DNA of 41,666 nt from Streptomyces sp. CBMA291 (GCF_014596525.1 NZ_MSJP01000075.1:1-41666), one strand, 5' to 3'. Counted from the first letter of the stretch, positions 1 through 11,890 are shown. Notes: a model not told the origin generated them from the sequence alone. A program made the numbers and translations.

Positions 1-640
<640 letters not shown>

Positions 641-660
641 GCCGGCGCACGCCCGCCCCC

Positions 661-705
661 GGGGGCCCGGCGGTGCGGTCCTCCGGGACCGCCCGCCGGG
701 CCCCC
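661..705 (+). terminator. Strong two-tier hairpin after the FHA gene
   Basis: A perfect 13-bp outer stem (661-673 with 693-705) is separated by a one-base bulge (T674) from a 7-bp inner stem (675-681 with 686-692) with a TCCG loop. There is no U-tract, as is common in high-GC actinobacteria. It lies 20 bases past the FHA stop and 134 bases before the globin gene, so it probably separates the two transcripts. Confidence 0.7.
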
Positions 706-838
706 GCGCCGGTTCCGCCCCCTTCCGCCCCCTTCCGCGCGGTTCCGCCGGTCTCGCCCCGGGGGCCCGCGCTCCCCCGGCCCCGCCCCCGGTCCTCGTT
801 CCCCGGTCCTAGGACGGGTCGTCTGAGACGATGGAACG

Positions 839-1243
839 GTGAACGAGATTCCCGGGGAAACCGTGCAGGAGCAGACCTTCTACGAGCAGGTCGGCGGCGA
901 GGAGACCTTCCGCCGCCTGGTCCGCCGCTTCTACGAGGGCGTCGCGGAGGACCCGCTGCTGCGCCCGATGTACCCGGAGGAGGACCTCGGCCCCGCCGAG
1001 GAGCGTTTCGCGCTCTTCCTCATGCAGTACTGGGGCGGCCCCCGCACCTACGGCGAGCTGCGGGGACATCCCCGGCTGCGGATGCGGCACGCCCCGTTCA
1101 AGGTGGACCGGGCGGCCCACGATGCCTGGCTGGGTCATATGCGGACCGCCCTCGACGAGGCGGCCCTCGCCCCCGAGCACGAGGCCGAGCTGTGGCGCTA
1201 TCTGACGTACGCGGCGGCGTCGATGGTGAACTCGGCGGACTGA
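839..1243 (+). CDS. glbO: Group II truncated haemoglobin (trHbO)
   Basis: 134 residues, GTG start with a GGAA element just upstream. It matches the 2-on-2 globin fold, group II. The key residues fall exactly nine positions after those of the Mycobacterium tuberculosis trHbO numbering: Tyr32 (B10), Tyr45 (CD1, in MYPEED), the proximal His84 (F8, in RMRHAPF) and Trp97 (G8). This family binds haem and O2 tightly and is linked to oxygen or redox chemistry and NO/peroxide handling; the physiological role is not fixed. It stands alone between the FHA terminator and the ABC operon, so it is probably monocistronic. Confidence 0.92.
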   Translation: MNEIPGETVQEQTFYEQVGGEETFRRLVRRFYEGVAEDPLLRPMYPEEDLGPAEERFALFLMQYWGGPRTYGELRGHPRLRMRHAPFKVDRAAHDAWLGHMRTALDEAALAPEHEAELWRYLTYAAASMVNSAD

Positions 1244-1403
1244 CCCCCGTATCCCCACCGTCTCGTTTCCCACCTCTTCGATCACGGACGAACACATTCC
1301 GGAGTCGAAACCCCGAATAACGGTCACGATCCCATCAAGGTCGGTCCGTCAGCTGTTTCCAGTCACCCGTGCACTCTGAAAGCATCCGGAGGAAGTACCG
1401 GGA

Positions 1404-4400
1404 GTGTCCGGCGTGGTTCCGCACCGCGCCCCACGCTCAGGCTGTCCAGGGGGATGGGTGACGGGGTTCGTATTTCTGCGCGTCAGGGCGCACCGGCTGC
1501 TGCTCGCCGCGGCGCTCCTCGCCGTGCTCCTGACCACCTCGGTGCTGGCCACCCTCGCCTCCCTCTCCGGGGCGATCGGTGACGCGGCGCTCCAGGCCGG
1601 ACTGCGGGGGCGCTCCGCGCCCGCCGCCGCCCTCCTCGTCACCGGTCAGATACCGGCCGCCAAACGCGCCTCCGCCGAAGCCGCCGTCCAGGAAGGCACC
1701 CGGCGGACCTTCGACGGACTGCCGGTGACCGTACGGCGGCTCGAACGCTCGGGGCCGTACGCGCTGCCCCGGGACCTCCAGTCGCCCGACGCCCGCGCCG
1801 GAGACCCCGACCTCACCCACTTCGCCGCGCTCGACCGCTCCCGGCTCGCCCTCGCCAAGGGCGCCTGGCCGTCCGCCGCCAAGACCGGCGGGGTGATCGA
1901 GACGGCGGTGCCCGAAGAGGCCGCCCGCAGGCTGCGGATCGGCCCCGGCACCGTGCTCCCCCTCGTCGACCGGCTCGACGGACCGGCGGTGAAGGCCCGG
2001 GTCACCGGCGTCTACCGGCCCGTCGACACCCACGACCTGTACTGGCAGCTGGACCCGGCGGGCGGGCGCGGAGTGCGCACGGTCGCCTTCACCACGTACG
2101 GGCCGCTGCTCGTCGACCCCGCCGTCCTCGCCTCCGGGGCGGTCAGCTCCGGGGACACCTCCTGGCTCGGCACCGCCGACTACGCCGGATTCACCACCGA
2201 CCGGGTCGGCGCCCTGCGCGCCTCCTCGACCGAGGGCCCGAAGGCGCTCGCCGAGGACCCCGGCCCGTTCGGGACGACGATCTCGGTCTCCACCAAGCTG
2301 CCGACCGTCCTGGAGCAGACCCAGCGGGCCCTGCTCGTCTCCCGCTCGACGCTGCTGATCGTCGCCGTCCAGCTGGTGCTGCTCGCCGCGTACGCGCTGC
2401 TGCTCGTCGCCCGGCTGCTCAGCACGGAGCGCTCCGGCGAGACCGCGCTGCTGCGGGCCAGAGGCGGCTCGCGGCGCCGGATCGCCGGGCTCGCCGCCGT
2501 CGAGGCGCTGCTGCTCGCGCTGCCCGCCGCCGTCGCCGCCCCGCTGCTCTCCACCCCGCTGACCCGGCTCTTCGCCGAGCGGTCCGACCTCTCCTCGCTC
2601 GGCGTCAGCCTGGACACGAGCCCCTCCGCCACGGTGTGGCTGGTCGCCGCCGCCGTCGCCCTGTGCTGCGCGGCGGCCGTCGTCGCCCCCGCGCTCGCCG
2701 CCGGGGACGGCTCCGCCGTCTCGCTGCGCAAGGGCCGCTCCGCCTCGCTGCCCGGTCCCGTCCGGGCCGGTGCCGACCTCGGTCTGCTCGCCATCGCCGC
2801 CGTCGCCTTCTGGCAGCTCCAGCGGCCCGCCGCCGCCGGTGGCACCCTCGGCGCCGACGGGCCGGACGGCGGCTCCATCGACCCGGTCCTGATCGCCGCC
2901 CCCGCCCTCGCCCTGCTCGCCGGAACGGTCCTGACACTGCGTCTGCTGCCGCCCGCCGCCAAGCTGGCCGAGCGGCGCGCGTCGGGCGGGCGGGGGCTCT
3001 CCGTCGCCCTCGCTGGCTGGCAGTTCAGCCGCCGCCCGCTGCGCGGCGCGGGCCCCGTCCTGCTTCTCGTCCTCGCCGTGGCGATGGGCATGCTGGCCAT
3101 CGGACAGAGCAACTCGTGGGAGCGTTCACAGCGCGACCAGGCCGACTTCCGGGCCGGTGCGGCCGTCCGCGTCCTCGGCTCGGGCCCCGGCGAACCCACC
3201 CAGACCGAACAGCTGGCCGCCGTGCCGGGCGTCCGTGCGGTCGCCCCCGTGCACCGCGCCACCATGGACGTCTCGGGGAAGAGCGCGACCGTCCTGGCCC
3301 TGGACACCCGCAAGGCCGCCGACGGAATGCTGTTCCGCCCCGACCTCGCGGGCACCCCCGTCCGTGACCTGCTCGGCCCGCTCGCGCCGCCGAGGAAGCC
3401 GCGCCCCGGGCTCGCCCTGCCCGCCGGGACCCGGACGCTCACCGTCGACCTGCGGCTCGCCGAGCCCGTCGGGCCCGCCCGGGTCACCGCCGTCCTGGAG
3501 GACCCGGACGGCGTCCCGTACCGGCAGCTCCTCGGCGAGCTGCCCGCCGACCGGCGCGTCCACCGGCTGAGCCTCGATCTGGCCGCGCTCACCGCCACCC
3601 CCGGCGAGCAGGGGAACCAGGGCTCCACCGGCCTGCTCACCCTCACCGGACTCGAATTCGGCGGTGACGTCCAGCCCGGCGAGGAGGCCGCGCAGACCCT
3701 GCACGTCGAGCGGTTCGGCGTCGTCCGCGCCGACGGCGGCGAACAGGTCCACGCCCCCGGGGAGACCCTCGCCACCTGGGCGCACTCCTTCGAGCAGACG
3801 CGGCTGGGCGACCCCCAGTCGCCCATCCCCACCTCCGGTGTCGCGGGCTCCGCGACCGGCGGCCGGCCCGCGCCCTTCCGGCTCGCCTTCCAGCTCGCAG
3901 GGCCGCCCCTCGACTCCAACTACATGGGCGTCGAGTCGTACACCGTCCGGATGAACGCCCCCGGGGCGAAGGCGCCCGGCTACCTCCAGGCGATCGCCAC
4001 CCGGAGCTTCCTGACGGGCATCGGGGCCAAGCGCGGCGACCTGGTCGAGGTCGCCCTCGGCGGGCGCCGGATCGACGTCGTCGTCCGCCAGGTCGTCGAC
4101 GAGCTGCCGACCACCGGCACGGGCGCGGCCACCGCCTCCGCCGCCTCGGCCACCGCCGAGGACGGCGGCACGGTCCTCCTCGACCTGGCCGCGGTCAACC
4201 AGTACCTGTCCACCGACGAGGCCGTGACCGTCCCGGCGACCGAGTGGTGGCTGACCGTGGAACCCGGCCGCGCCGCCGACGTCGCCGCCGCCCTGCGCGC
4301 CCGGCCCAACACCGACCCCGCCCAGGTCCTCGTCCGCGACGAGATGGCGGGCGAACTCCTCGGCGACCCGCTGGGCGCCGGTCCCAACGCCGCCCTGATG

Positions 4401-4802
4401 GCCGTCGCCGCGGCCGCCGCCGCGCTCGCCGCCGTCGGCTTCGCCGTCGGCTCGGCCGGTGCCATGCGCGAGCGGTCCGCCGAGTTCGGCGTCCTGCGGG
4501 CGCTCGGCACCCCGCAGCGGCGCCTCGCCCGGCTGATCGCCGCCGAACAGGGCCTCCTCATCGGCATCGGGCTGCTCATCGGCATCGGACTCGGCACCGT
4601 CCTGGCCCGCGCCGTCGTCCCGCTGGTCGTCCTGACCGGCCAGGCGGCCCGCCCGGTGCCCCCGGTCCTCGTCGAACTGCCCCTCGGCCAGGTCGCCCTG
4701 CTGCTCGCCGGGGTCGCCGTGCTGCCGCTCGCCGTGGTCGCCGCCATCGCCCTGCGCCGTACGGACCCCGTCGTGACCCTGCGCCACCAGGGGGTGGGCT
4801 GA
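1404..4802 (+). CDS. Large ABC transporter permease, FtsX/MacB type (first of pair)
   Basis: 1132 residues from GTG 1404, which has a very good site (GGAGGAAG, 1388-1395). An alternative GTG at 1458 (giving VTGFVFLRVRAH), preceded by AGGGGGA, fits the N-terminus I expect for this family, so the start is uncertain by 18 residues. One N-terminal membrane helix is followed by a ~250-residue extracytoplasmic domain, an FtsX block of several helices (about residues 310-510), a second helix near 550, a second large external domain, and three C-terminal helices. This duplicated FtsX layout is usual for long actinobacterial permeases. The TGA stop overlaps the ATG of the next gene (TGATG). The cargo cannot be told from sequence. 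Confidence 0.88.
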   Translation: MSGVVPHRAPRSGCPGGWVTGFVFLRVRAHRLLLAAALLAVLLTTSVLATLASLSGAIGDAALQAGLRGRSAPAAALLVTGQIPAAKRASAEAAVQEGTRRTFDGLPVTVRRLERSGPYALPRDLQSPDARAGDPDLTHFAALDRSRLALAKGAWPSAAKTGGVIETAVPEEAARRLRIGPGTVLPLVDRLDGPAVKARVTGVYRPVDTHDLYWQLDPAGGRGVRTVAFTTYGPLLVDPAVLASGAVSSGDTSWLGTADYAGFTTDRVGALRASSTEGPKALAEDPGPFGTTISVSTKLPTVLEQTQRALLVSRSTLLIVAVQLVLLAAYALLLVARLLSTERSGETALLRARGGSRRRIAGLAAVEALLLALPAAVAAPLLSTPLTRLFAERSDLSSLGVSLDTSPSATVWLVAAAVALCCAAAVVAPALAAGDGSAVSLRKGRSASLPGPVRAGADLGLLAIAAVAFWQLQRPAAAGGTLGADGPDGGSIDPVLIAAPALALLAGTVLTLRLLPPAAKLAERRASGGRGLSVALAGWQFSRRPLRGAGPVLLLVLAVAMGMLAIGQSNSWERSQRDQADFRAGAAVRVLGSGPGEPTQTEQLAAVPGVRAVAPVHRATMDVSGKSATVLALDTRKAADGMLFRPDLAGTPVRDLLGPLAPPRKPRPGLALPAGTRTLTVDLRLAEPVGPARVTAVLEDPDGVPYRQLLGELPADRRVHRLSLDLAALTATPGEQGNQGSTGLLTLTGLEFGGDVQPGEEAAQTLHVERFGVVRADGGEQVHAPGETLATWAHSFEQTRLGDPQSPIPTSGVAGSATGGRPAPFRLAFQLAGPPLDSNYMGVESYTVRMNAPGAKAPGYLQAIATRSFLTGIGAKRGDLVEVALGGRRIDVVVRQVVDELPTTGTGAATASAASATAEDGGTVLLDLAAVNQYLSTDEAVTVPATEWWLTVEPGRAADVAAALRARPNTDPAQVLVRDEMAGELLGDPLGAGPNAALMAVAAAAAALAAVGFAVGSAGAMRERSAEFGVLRALGTPQRRLARLIAAEQGLLIGIGLLIGIGLGTVLARAVVPLVVLTGQAARPVPPVLVELPLGQVALLLAGVAVLPLAVVAAIALRRTDPVVTLRHQGVG

Positions 4803-7693
4803 TGTCCCCCGTCGAAGAGCCGGACACCGGGGCGGCCCCCGGCACCTCCCCCGTACGCAGGAAGGCCCCCGACATGCCCCGGTCCCGGTCGTCCCGGCCC
4901 GACAAGCCCGCCCGCGCCGTGGCGCCCTGGGTGCGGACCCGGCTGCGGACCGCGCCCTGGGCCGCCCTCTCGCTCGCCCTCCTGGTCCTGGTCACCGCCT
5001 ACCTCGCGGCGGCGCTGCCCCGGGCCATGGACGTGTACGAGACCGAGGGCCTGCGGCACGACATCGGCACCGCCGCGCCCCGCACCAGCGTCCTCGAACT
5101 GACCACCGAGGCACCCGGTCTCGAACTGCCGCTCGCCAACCGGGAGGCCGGCGTCGCCCCCGACCTCCTCGACCAGGCGTACCGGGAGGCGAGCGGACTG
5201 CTGCCCGCCCCGCTGCGGACCGACCCCCGCCAGTCCGTCCACGGGATCCGCACCGTCAAGCGCGTCGAAGGGCTCGACCCCTGGCTGCCCCGGCCCGACG
5301 GCATCCCTCCCGAGCTGGTCCTCGCCTCCCCCTCCGATCTCGCGGGACACAGCACCCTGCGCGCCGGGCGGCTCCCCGAGGGCACCGCCCGCCGCCCCGA
5401 GGCAGTGGTGACCGCGAAGACCGCCGAGGCGCTGCACCTCAAGCCCGGCTCCGTCGTCCACGTCCCCAGCCGGGTCGGCGCCGAGCCCCTCGCCTTCACC
5501 GTCACCGGCATCGTGGAACCGCGCGGCCCCGAGAGCACCTACTGGGCCGTCGAGCCGCTCCTCGGCACCCCCGCGCTCGCCCCGATCGTCGGCGACGACG
5601 TCAAGTACTTCTGGCAGGGGGCCCTGCTCGTCTCCCCCGCCTCGGCGCCCTCGCTGCTCTCCGGCACCGGCGAGCCCGAGCTGTTCTTCCGCTACCGGCC
5701 CACCGCCGGGCACCTCACCGGACGGGACGCCGAAGCGCTCTCCGCCGCCCTCGACTCGGTGACCGGCGGCCCCGACCTGGTGCGGCTGCGCCAGGTCGTC
5801 GGGCCCACCGGAGCGATGTCCACCGGGCTCGGCGGGATCGTCGACTCCTACCGTTCGATGCGCGGGGCGATCACCCCGGTCGTCGCCGTCGCCGTCTTCG
5901 GGATCGGGGCCGTCGCCGCCGTCGTCCTCGCCATGACGGGCGCCCTGTTCACCGCCCGCCGCGACAGCGAGCTGGCCCTGATCCGCTCGCGAGGCGCCTC
6001 GCTCACCGGCATCGGCCTCCGGCTGCTCGGCGAGACCTCGGCGGTCGTCCTGCCCGCCGCCGCGCTCGCCCTGGGCCTCGCCGTGCTGACCGTACGGGCG
6101 CCGGGCACGGGTCCCGGCAGTGGCACCGAGGCCATCCCGCTGGCACCGTCGGTGCTGGCCGCCGCCGGGGTCGCGCTGATCGCCGCGCTGGTACTGCCCG
6201 TGCGGGCGGTCGTCCTGCACCGGCGGCCCCGGCTGCACGGCGGGCGCGACGACCTGCTGACCGCCCGCCCCTCGACCCGCCGCACGGTCCTGGAACTCAC
6301 CCTGCTCGTCCTCGCCGTCGGCGCCGTCGCCTCGCTGCGGCTGCGCGGCGCCGAGGACGGCGACTACCTGGTCAGCGCCGCGCCCGTGCTGGTCGGTCTG
6401 ATCGCCGCGATGCTCCTCGTCCGGATCTACCCACTGCCGCTGCGCTGGGCGGGCCGCCCGGCCCGCCGGCTGCGCGGGGTGGTCGGCCCGCTGGCCCTGG
6501 CCCGCGCCGGACGCTCCTCCTCCACGGGCACGCTTCCGCTGCTCGCCCTGGTCCTCGCGCTGACCACGGCGGCGTTCGGCGGCTCGGTCCTCTCGGGCGT
6601 CTCCACCGCCCGCGACCGGGCCGCGCTCCTGGCGATCGGCGCGGACGCCAGGATCGACGGCTCCGCGCAGTCGACCCCGCTGCCCGGGGGCCTCGTCGAG
6701 AGCATCCGGGGCACGGCGGGCGTACGGGACGTGGCACCGCTCCAGATCGAGTACGGCGTGTCGCTGCCGTCCGCCCAGGGGACCGCCGTCCAGGCGATGA
6801 GCGGCACCCTGGTGGGAGTCGAGCCCGGCTCGTACACCCGGCTCGCCGACCGCACCGGCTTCGGCGCCTTCCCCGCGGGGCTGCTCGCCTCCACCGGCAA
6901 GGGTGGCAAGGAGGTGGCGGCGCAGACCGAGCGGGTGCTGCCCGCGATCGCCTCGCCTTCGGTCGCCGAACGCCTCGGCACCGAGCCGAAGGAGATCGTG
7001 ACGGCGGCGGGCGTGTTCCGGGTGAAGGTGGTCGCCGTCCGGCCCACCACCCCGGCCCTGCCCGGCACCGACTTCCTCGTCGTCAACGGCGCCGACCTCA
7101 CCTACCGCACGGACACCGCACTGCTCGTCACCGGCTCCGCCGACGGGACCGCGCTGCGGGCCGCCGTACGCGCGAAGACGACCTCCCTCGAAGTGGCGAC
7201 GCGCGCCGAGGAACGCACCGGGTACGTCGACTCGCCGCTCCAGTCGGGCGCCGAGCGGATCTACCTCGGCGCGATCGGCGCGGGCGCCGGTTTCGCCGTG
7301 GTCGCGGTGCTGCTCTCGCTGCTCCAGAACGCGCCGGAACGCACCATGCTGCTGGCCCGGCTGCGGACGATGGGCCTCACCCGGAAGCAGGGGCGGCGGC
7401 TCCTCGGACTCGAAGCGCTGCCGCAGGCGCTGCTCGCGGCGGCCGGCGGAATGCTGGTCGGCTGGGCGACGGTGCCGCTGCTCGCCCCCGGCATCGACCT
7501 CTTCCGGCTCGCGCTCGCCACCACCCCGGGCTTCGCGCCGCTGGACTCCGCCCCGCTGCGGGCGGACCCGTGGTCGCTGGTGGTGCCCGCCGTCGCGGTG
7601 GTCCTGCTGACGGCCGCCGCCGCGGCCGGGCAGGCCTGGTGGGCGGGGCGCAGGGGCTCGGTCAAGGAACTCAGGGCAGGAGACGCACGATGA
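4802..7693 (+). CDS. Large ABC transporter permease, FtsX/MacB type (second of pair)
   Basis: 963 residues from the ATG at 4802 that shares its A with the previous stop. The frame is open further upstream, but that part is a shadow of the first permease. A basic, Pro/Ser-rich N-terminus of ~40 residues precedes the first helix (about 53-75). An external domain, a central FtsX helix block with a conserved SELALIRSRGAS-type cytoplasmic loop, a second external domain and three C-terminal helices follow. It is shorter than its partner but built the same way, so the two probably form a heterodimer. It ends with an ATGA overlap on the ATPase gene, indicating translational coupling. Confidence 0.88.
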   Translation: MSPVEEPDTGAAPGTSPVRRKAPDMPRSRSSRPDKPARAVAPWVRTRLRTAPWAALSLALLVLVTAYLAAALPRAMDVYETEGLRHDIGTAAPRTSVLELTTEAPGLELPLANREAGVAPDLLDQAYREASGLLPAPLRTDPRQSVHGIRTVKRVEGLDPWLPRPDGIPPELVLASPSDLAGHSTLRAGRLPEGTARRPEAVVTAKTAEALHLKPGSVVHVPSRVGAEPLAFTVTGIVEPRGPESTYWAVEPLLGTPALAPIVGDDVKYFWQGALLVSPASAPSLLSGTGEPELFFRYRPTAGHLTGRDAEALSAALDSVTGGPDLVRLRQVVGPTGAMSTGLGGIVDSYRSMRGAITPVVAVAVFGIGAVAAVVLAMTGALFTARRDSELALIRSRGASLTGIGLRLLGETSAVVLPAAALALGLAVLTVRAPGTGPGSGTEAIPLAPSVLAAAGVALIAALVLPVRAVVLHRRPRLHGGRDDLLTARPSTRRTVLELTLLVLAVGAVASLRLRGAEDGDYLVSAAPVLVGLIAAMLLVRIYPLPLRWAGRPARRLRGVVGPLALARAGRSSSTGTLPLLALVLALTTAAFGGSVLSGVSTARDRAALLAIGADARIDGSAQSTPLPGGLVESIRGTAGVRDVAPLQIEYGVSLPSAQGTAVQAMSGTLVGVEPGSYTRLADRTGFGAFPAGLLASTGKGGKEVAAQTERVLPAIASPSVAERLGTEPKEIVTAAGVFRVKVVAVRPTTPALPGTDFLVVNGADLTYRTDTALLVTGSADGTALRAAVRAKTTSLEVATRAEERTGYVDSPLQSGAERIYLGAIGAGAGFAVVAVLLSLLQNAPERTMLLARLRTMGLTRKQGRRLLGLEALPQALLAAAGGMLVGWATVPLLAPGIDLFRLALATTPGFAPLDSAPLRADPWSLVVPAVAVVLLTAAAAAGQAWWAGRRGSVKELRAGDAR

Positions 7694-8676
7694 CGAAGTC
7701 CGGTACGCCGAGCGAGGCAGCGCCCGGGGCGGGGGCCGCCTCCGGCACCACCCTGGAGGAGCTGGAGCGGCGGGCGACCGCACGCCGGGACCGTCCCTCG
7801 TACGGCCATGACGCGCTCATCGCCTGCGACCGGCTGGTGCGGATCTTCACCACCGACGGGGTGGAGGTGCAGGCGCTCCAGGGACTCGACCTCCTCGTCA
7901 AGGAGGGCGAGCTGATGGCCCTGGTCGGCGCGTCCGGCTCGGGCAAGTCGACGCTGATGAACATCCTCGCGGGCCTGGACGTGCCGACGGCGGGCGCGGC
8001 GCGGGTCGCGGGGTGCGATCTGCTCGCCATGGACGGCAAGGCCCGGCTGCGCTACCGGCGCGAGGTCGTCGGCTTCGTCTGGCAGCAGACCGCCCGCAAC
8101 CTCCTCCCCTATCTGACGGCCGCCCAGAACGTGGCGCTGCCCATGCAGTTGCGGGGCCGCGCCAAGCAGAAGGCCGAGCGGGCGGAGGAGCTGCTCTCGA
8201 TGCTGGGCATCGCGGAGATCCGCGACCGGCGCCCGCACCAGCTCTCCGGCGGACAGCAGCAGCGGGTGGCCATCGCCGTCGCCCTCGCCAACAACCCGGC
8301 CGTCCTCCTCGCCGACGAGCCCACCGGCGAGCTGGACTCGGCCACCGGCGAGCAGGTCTTCGCGGCCTTCCGGCGCGCCAACGAGGAACTCGGCACGACG
8401 ATCGTGATCGTCACCCACGACCAGGCGGTCGCCGGCGAGGTCCGCCGCACGGTCGCCATCCGCGACGGCCGCACCTCCTCCGAGGTGCTGCGCCGCACGG
8501 AGGTCGACGAGCAGGGCCAGGAGTCCCTGGTGGCACGGGAGTACGCGATGCTCGACCGCGCGGGCCGCCTCCAGCTCCCGGCGGACTACACCCAGGCCCT
8601 GGGCATGGAGCACCGGGTGGCACTGGAACTGGAGCAGGACCACATCGGGGTGTGGCCGGACGACGTGGAGGGGTGA
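7690..8676 (+). CDS. ABC transporter ATP-binding protein, MacB/LolD type
   Basis: 328 residues, ATG inside the ATGA overlap with the permease. Walker A GASGSGKST lies at 80-88, the Q-loop region is VGFVWQQTARN, the signature is LSGGQQQR, and Walker B is VLLADEPTGELD followed by the switch His (VTHD). These are the marks of the MacB/LolD subfamily that powers FtsX-type permeases by mechanotransmission. It has ~45 extra residues before the domain and ~50 after it, ending in an acidic tail. It is the last gene of the three-gene operon; a hairpin at 8745-8773 closes it. Confidence 0.92.
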   Translation: MTKSGTPSEAAPGAGAASGTTLEELERRATARRDRPSYGHDALIACDRLVRIFTTDGVEVQALQGLDLLVKEGELMALVGASGSGKSTLMNILAGLDVPTAGAARVAGCDLLAMDGKARLRYRREVVGFVWQQTARNLLPYLTAAQNVALPMQLRGRAKQKAERAEELLSMLGIAEIRDRRPHQLSGGQQQRVAIAVALANNPAVLLADEPTGELDSATGEQVFAAFRRANEELGTTIVIVTHDQAVAGEVRRTVAIRDGRTSSEVLRRTEVDEQGQESLVAREYAMLDRAGRLQLPADYTQALGMEHRVALELEQDHIGVWPDDVEG

Positions 8677-8744
8677 GCCCCCGGCCGCGCCCTGCCGTGC
8701 GGGGGCGGTCAGGGGTGGGGGCTGGTGGCGGGCGGGGCGGAAGT

Positions 8745-8773
8745 GGGCCCGGCTCGGGGGTGGAGCCGGGCCC
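8745..8773. terminator. Bidirectional hairpin between convergent genes
   Basis: A perfect 11-bp stem (8745-8755 with 8763-8773) has a 7-base G-rich loop. It lies between the ends of the ABC operon (plus) and the minus-strand unknown gene, so it can serve both. Confidence 0.65.
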
Positions 8774-8832
8774 TGGCGGAGCTCGTACGACGTCGGGGGA
8801 AGGGTCTCGGGGGCGTCCGGGTCCGGCGGGGG

Positions 8833-9519
8833 TCAGGTCCGGGGGGTCGCCGGGGCCACGGACAGGGTCGTCGGGGCGGCGGTGCGCAGGGCGATCGAGC
8901 CGTACGGGGTGCGCAGCCGGAGCCACGGGCCGGAGGCGAACAGCGCGACCGGCGCGGAGGCGGCGACCCCTGCGGGCGGCAGGAATCCCAGGGACTGGGC
9001 CGCGTGCACGGCCCGCAGCGGCAGCCCGGTGGGGGCCAGGGTGCGGGACCAGATCTCGCGGCCGATGAGGTCGCGCTCGGTCCGGGTGCGCCGCTCCTCG
9101 GGCAGTTCCCCGTCCCGGCGGCGGAACTCGGCGACGGCGGCGGCGACCGCGCCGCGCATCTCGGCGGCGGTGGGCAGTCCTTCGACCGGCCGCCAGCCGG
9201 AGCGGGGCGGAAGGACTCCGGCCCAGGGCGGGCCTGTGACGGCGCCGGGGACGACCGCCTTGCCCGCCGACTCCTCGATGCCGTCGAGGAGTTCCCCGGC
9301 GGAGACGGTGACGTCGAAGTCGGCCGCGTCGACGAGCCGGGCCGTACGGATCGCGAGGACCTCGAACGACGGCGGCCGGCCGAAGACGGCGAGCGCCCCG
9401 CCGCCCGCCTGGAGGCGGACGGCGGCGGCCCGGTCGTAGTGGACGAGCCGGGTCAGGAAGGCGGCGAGGGCCGCCGCCTCCCTGGCGTCGTCGAAGTGCA
9501 GCGGTGCGAGCACGGTCAT
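8833..9519 (-). CDS. Conserved actinobacterial protein of unknown function
   Basis: 228 residues from the ATG at 9519-9517, which sits inside the stop of the thioesterase gene (ATGA overlap), so the two are translationally coupled. There is no signal peptide or membrane helix. The N-terminal part (MTVLAPLHFDDAREAAALA) and the central Ala-rich helices look soluble and globular; the C-terminus ends in short beta-like segments. I recognise no catalytic motif. It is the last gene of the ettA-thioesterase group. The frame is open upstream of the chosen start, but those residues are Arg/Gly/Pro-rich, typical of a shadow. Confidence 0.75.
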   Translation of the reverse strand: MTVLAPLHFDDAREAAALAAFLTRLVHYDRAAAVRLQAGGGALAVFGRPPSFEVLAIRTARLVDAADFDVTVSAGELLDGIEESAGKAVVPGAVTGPPWAGVLPPRSGWRPVEGLPTAAEMRGAVAAAVAEFRRRDGELPEERRTRTERDLIGREIWSRTLAPTGLPLRAVHAAQSLGFLPPAGVAASAPVALFASGPWLRLRTPYGSIALRTAAPTTLSVAPATPRT

Positions 9520-9941
9520 GCGGCCGACGTCATCCCGTCGTCGACGTACTCCTCCAGGAAGCCGCGCTCCTCGGGGGTGATCCGCCGGGGACGCTGTGCT
9601 TCCAGGTCGAAGGGGACGACGACCGTCGAGGCCCGTACGTAGGTGACGTCCGGGTCCTTGATCTCGTACGCGATCGTCAGCGACGCCGCGCCTATCTTCG
9701 TCACCCACGACTCGATGATCACCGGCTCGTGCCGGTGGACCAGCGGGCGCAGGTAGTCGATCTCGTGCCGGGCCACGACGGACCCGCCGGAGAACGAGGG
9801 GGAGCCGTCCCCCGGCGCCAGCCGGAACATGAAGTCGATCCGCGCCTCTTCCAGGTACCGCAGGAAGACGACGTTGTTGACGTGCCCGAAGGCGTCCATG
9901 TCCGACCAGCGCAGGGGGCAGCTGTAGCGGTGTCTGGCCAC
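9516..9941 (-). CDS. Acyl-CoA thioesterase, 4HBT/YbgC-like hot-dog fold
   Basis: 141 residues, GTG start at 9941-9939 with GAGG upstream, five bases after the ettA stop. The N-terminal motif WSDMDAFGHVNN carries the Asp (about residue 16) that acts in the 4-hydroxybenzoyl-CoA thioesterase group, followed by the long hot-dog helix FLRYLEEARIDFMF. Members hydrolyse acyl-CoA thioesters; the chain or aromatic group preferred here cannot be predicted. The single hot-dog domain fills the protein, matching family length. Co-transcription with ettA is likely. Confidence 0.88.
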   Translation of the reverse strand: MARHRYSCPLRWSDMDAFGHVNNVVFLRYLEEARIDFMFRLAPGDGSPSFSGGSVVARHEIDYLRPLVHRHEPVIIESWVTKIGAASLTIAYEIKDPDVTYVRASTVVVPFDLEAQRPRRITPEERGFLEEYVDDGMTSAA

Positions 9942-9946
9942 TGACC

Positions 9947-11611
<1,665 letters not shown>

Positions 11612-11874
11612 GAGAAACCGTCCGGCAAAGAGTGAGTGGGCAGATACACCCCATCTTGCCTGACCGCCAGCCCGGGGCGAAAACCGGTGAGGCGGGAGCG
11701 CGGCGCCCGGATGGAGGCGCGACGGGGGCGCGACGAGGGCGCACCAGGCGGGTACGGGGGTGGAACGGGGTGTGGACCTCGGCGGGGACCGGGGCGGGAA
11801 CCCGGGCGGGGACGCGCCACGACCCCGGGCGCTCGCGCGGTCCGGGGTCGGGCGGGGTCACGGAGCGGGCACAC

Positions 11875-11890
11875 TGTGACGCGGATCACT
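11875..11890. promoter_or_regulatory. CRP/FNR-like palindrome upstream of ettA
   Basis: TGTGA, six bases, then TCACT: one mismatch from the enterobacterial CRP consensus (TGTGA-N6-TCACA). It lies about 265 bases before the ettA start. Streptomyces Crp recognises a related GTG...CAC dyad with slightly different spacing, so this is only a candidate. Confidence 0.3.

Noticed and set aside
3980..7783. Very long open frame on the minus strand opposite the ABC permeases
   Set aside because: It is an antisense shadow created by GC-biased third positions: composition is Gly/Arg/Asp/Gln-rich with no domain, whereas the plus-strand frames give clear permeases.
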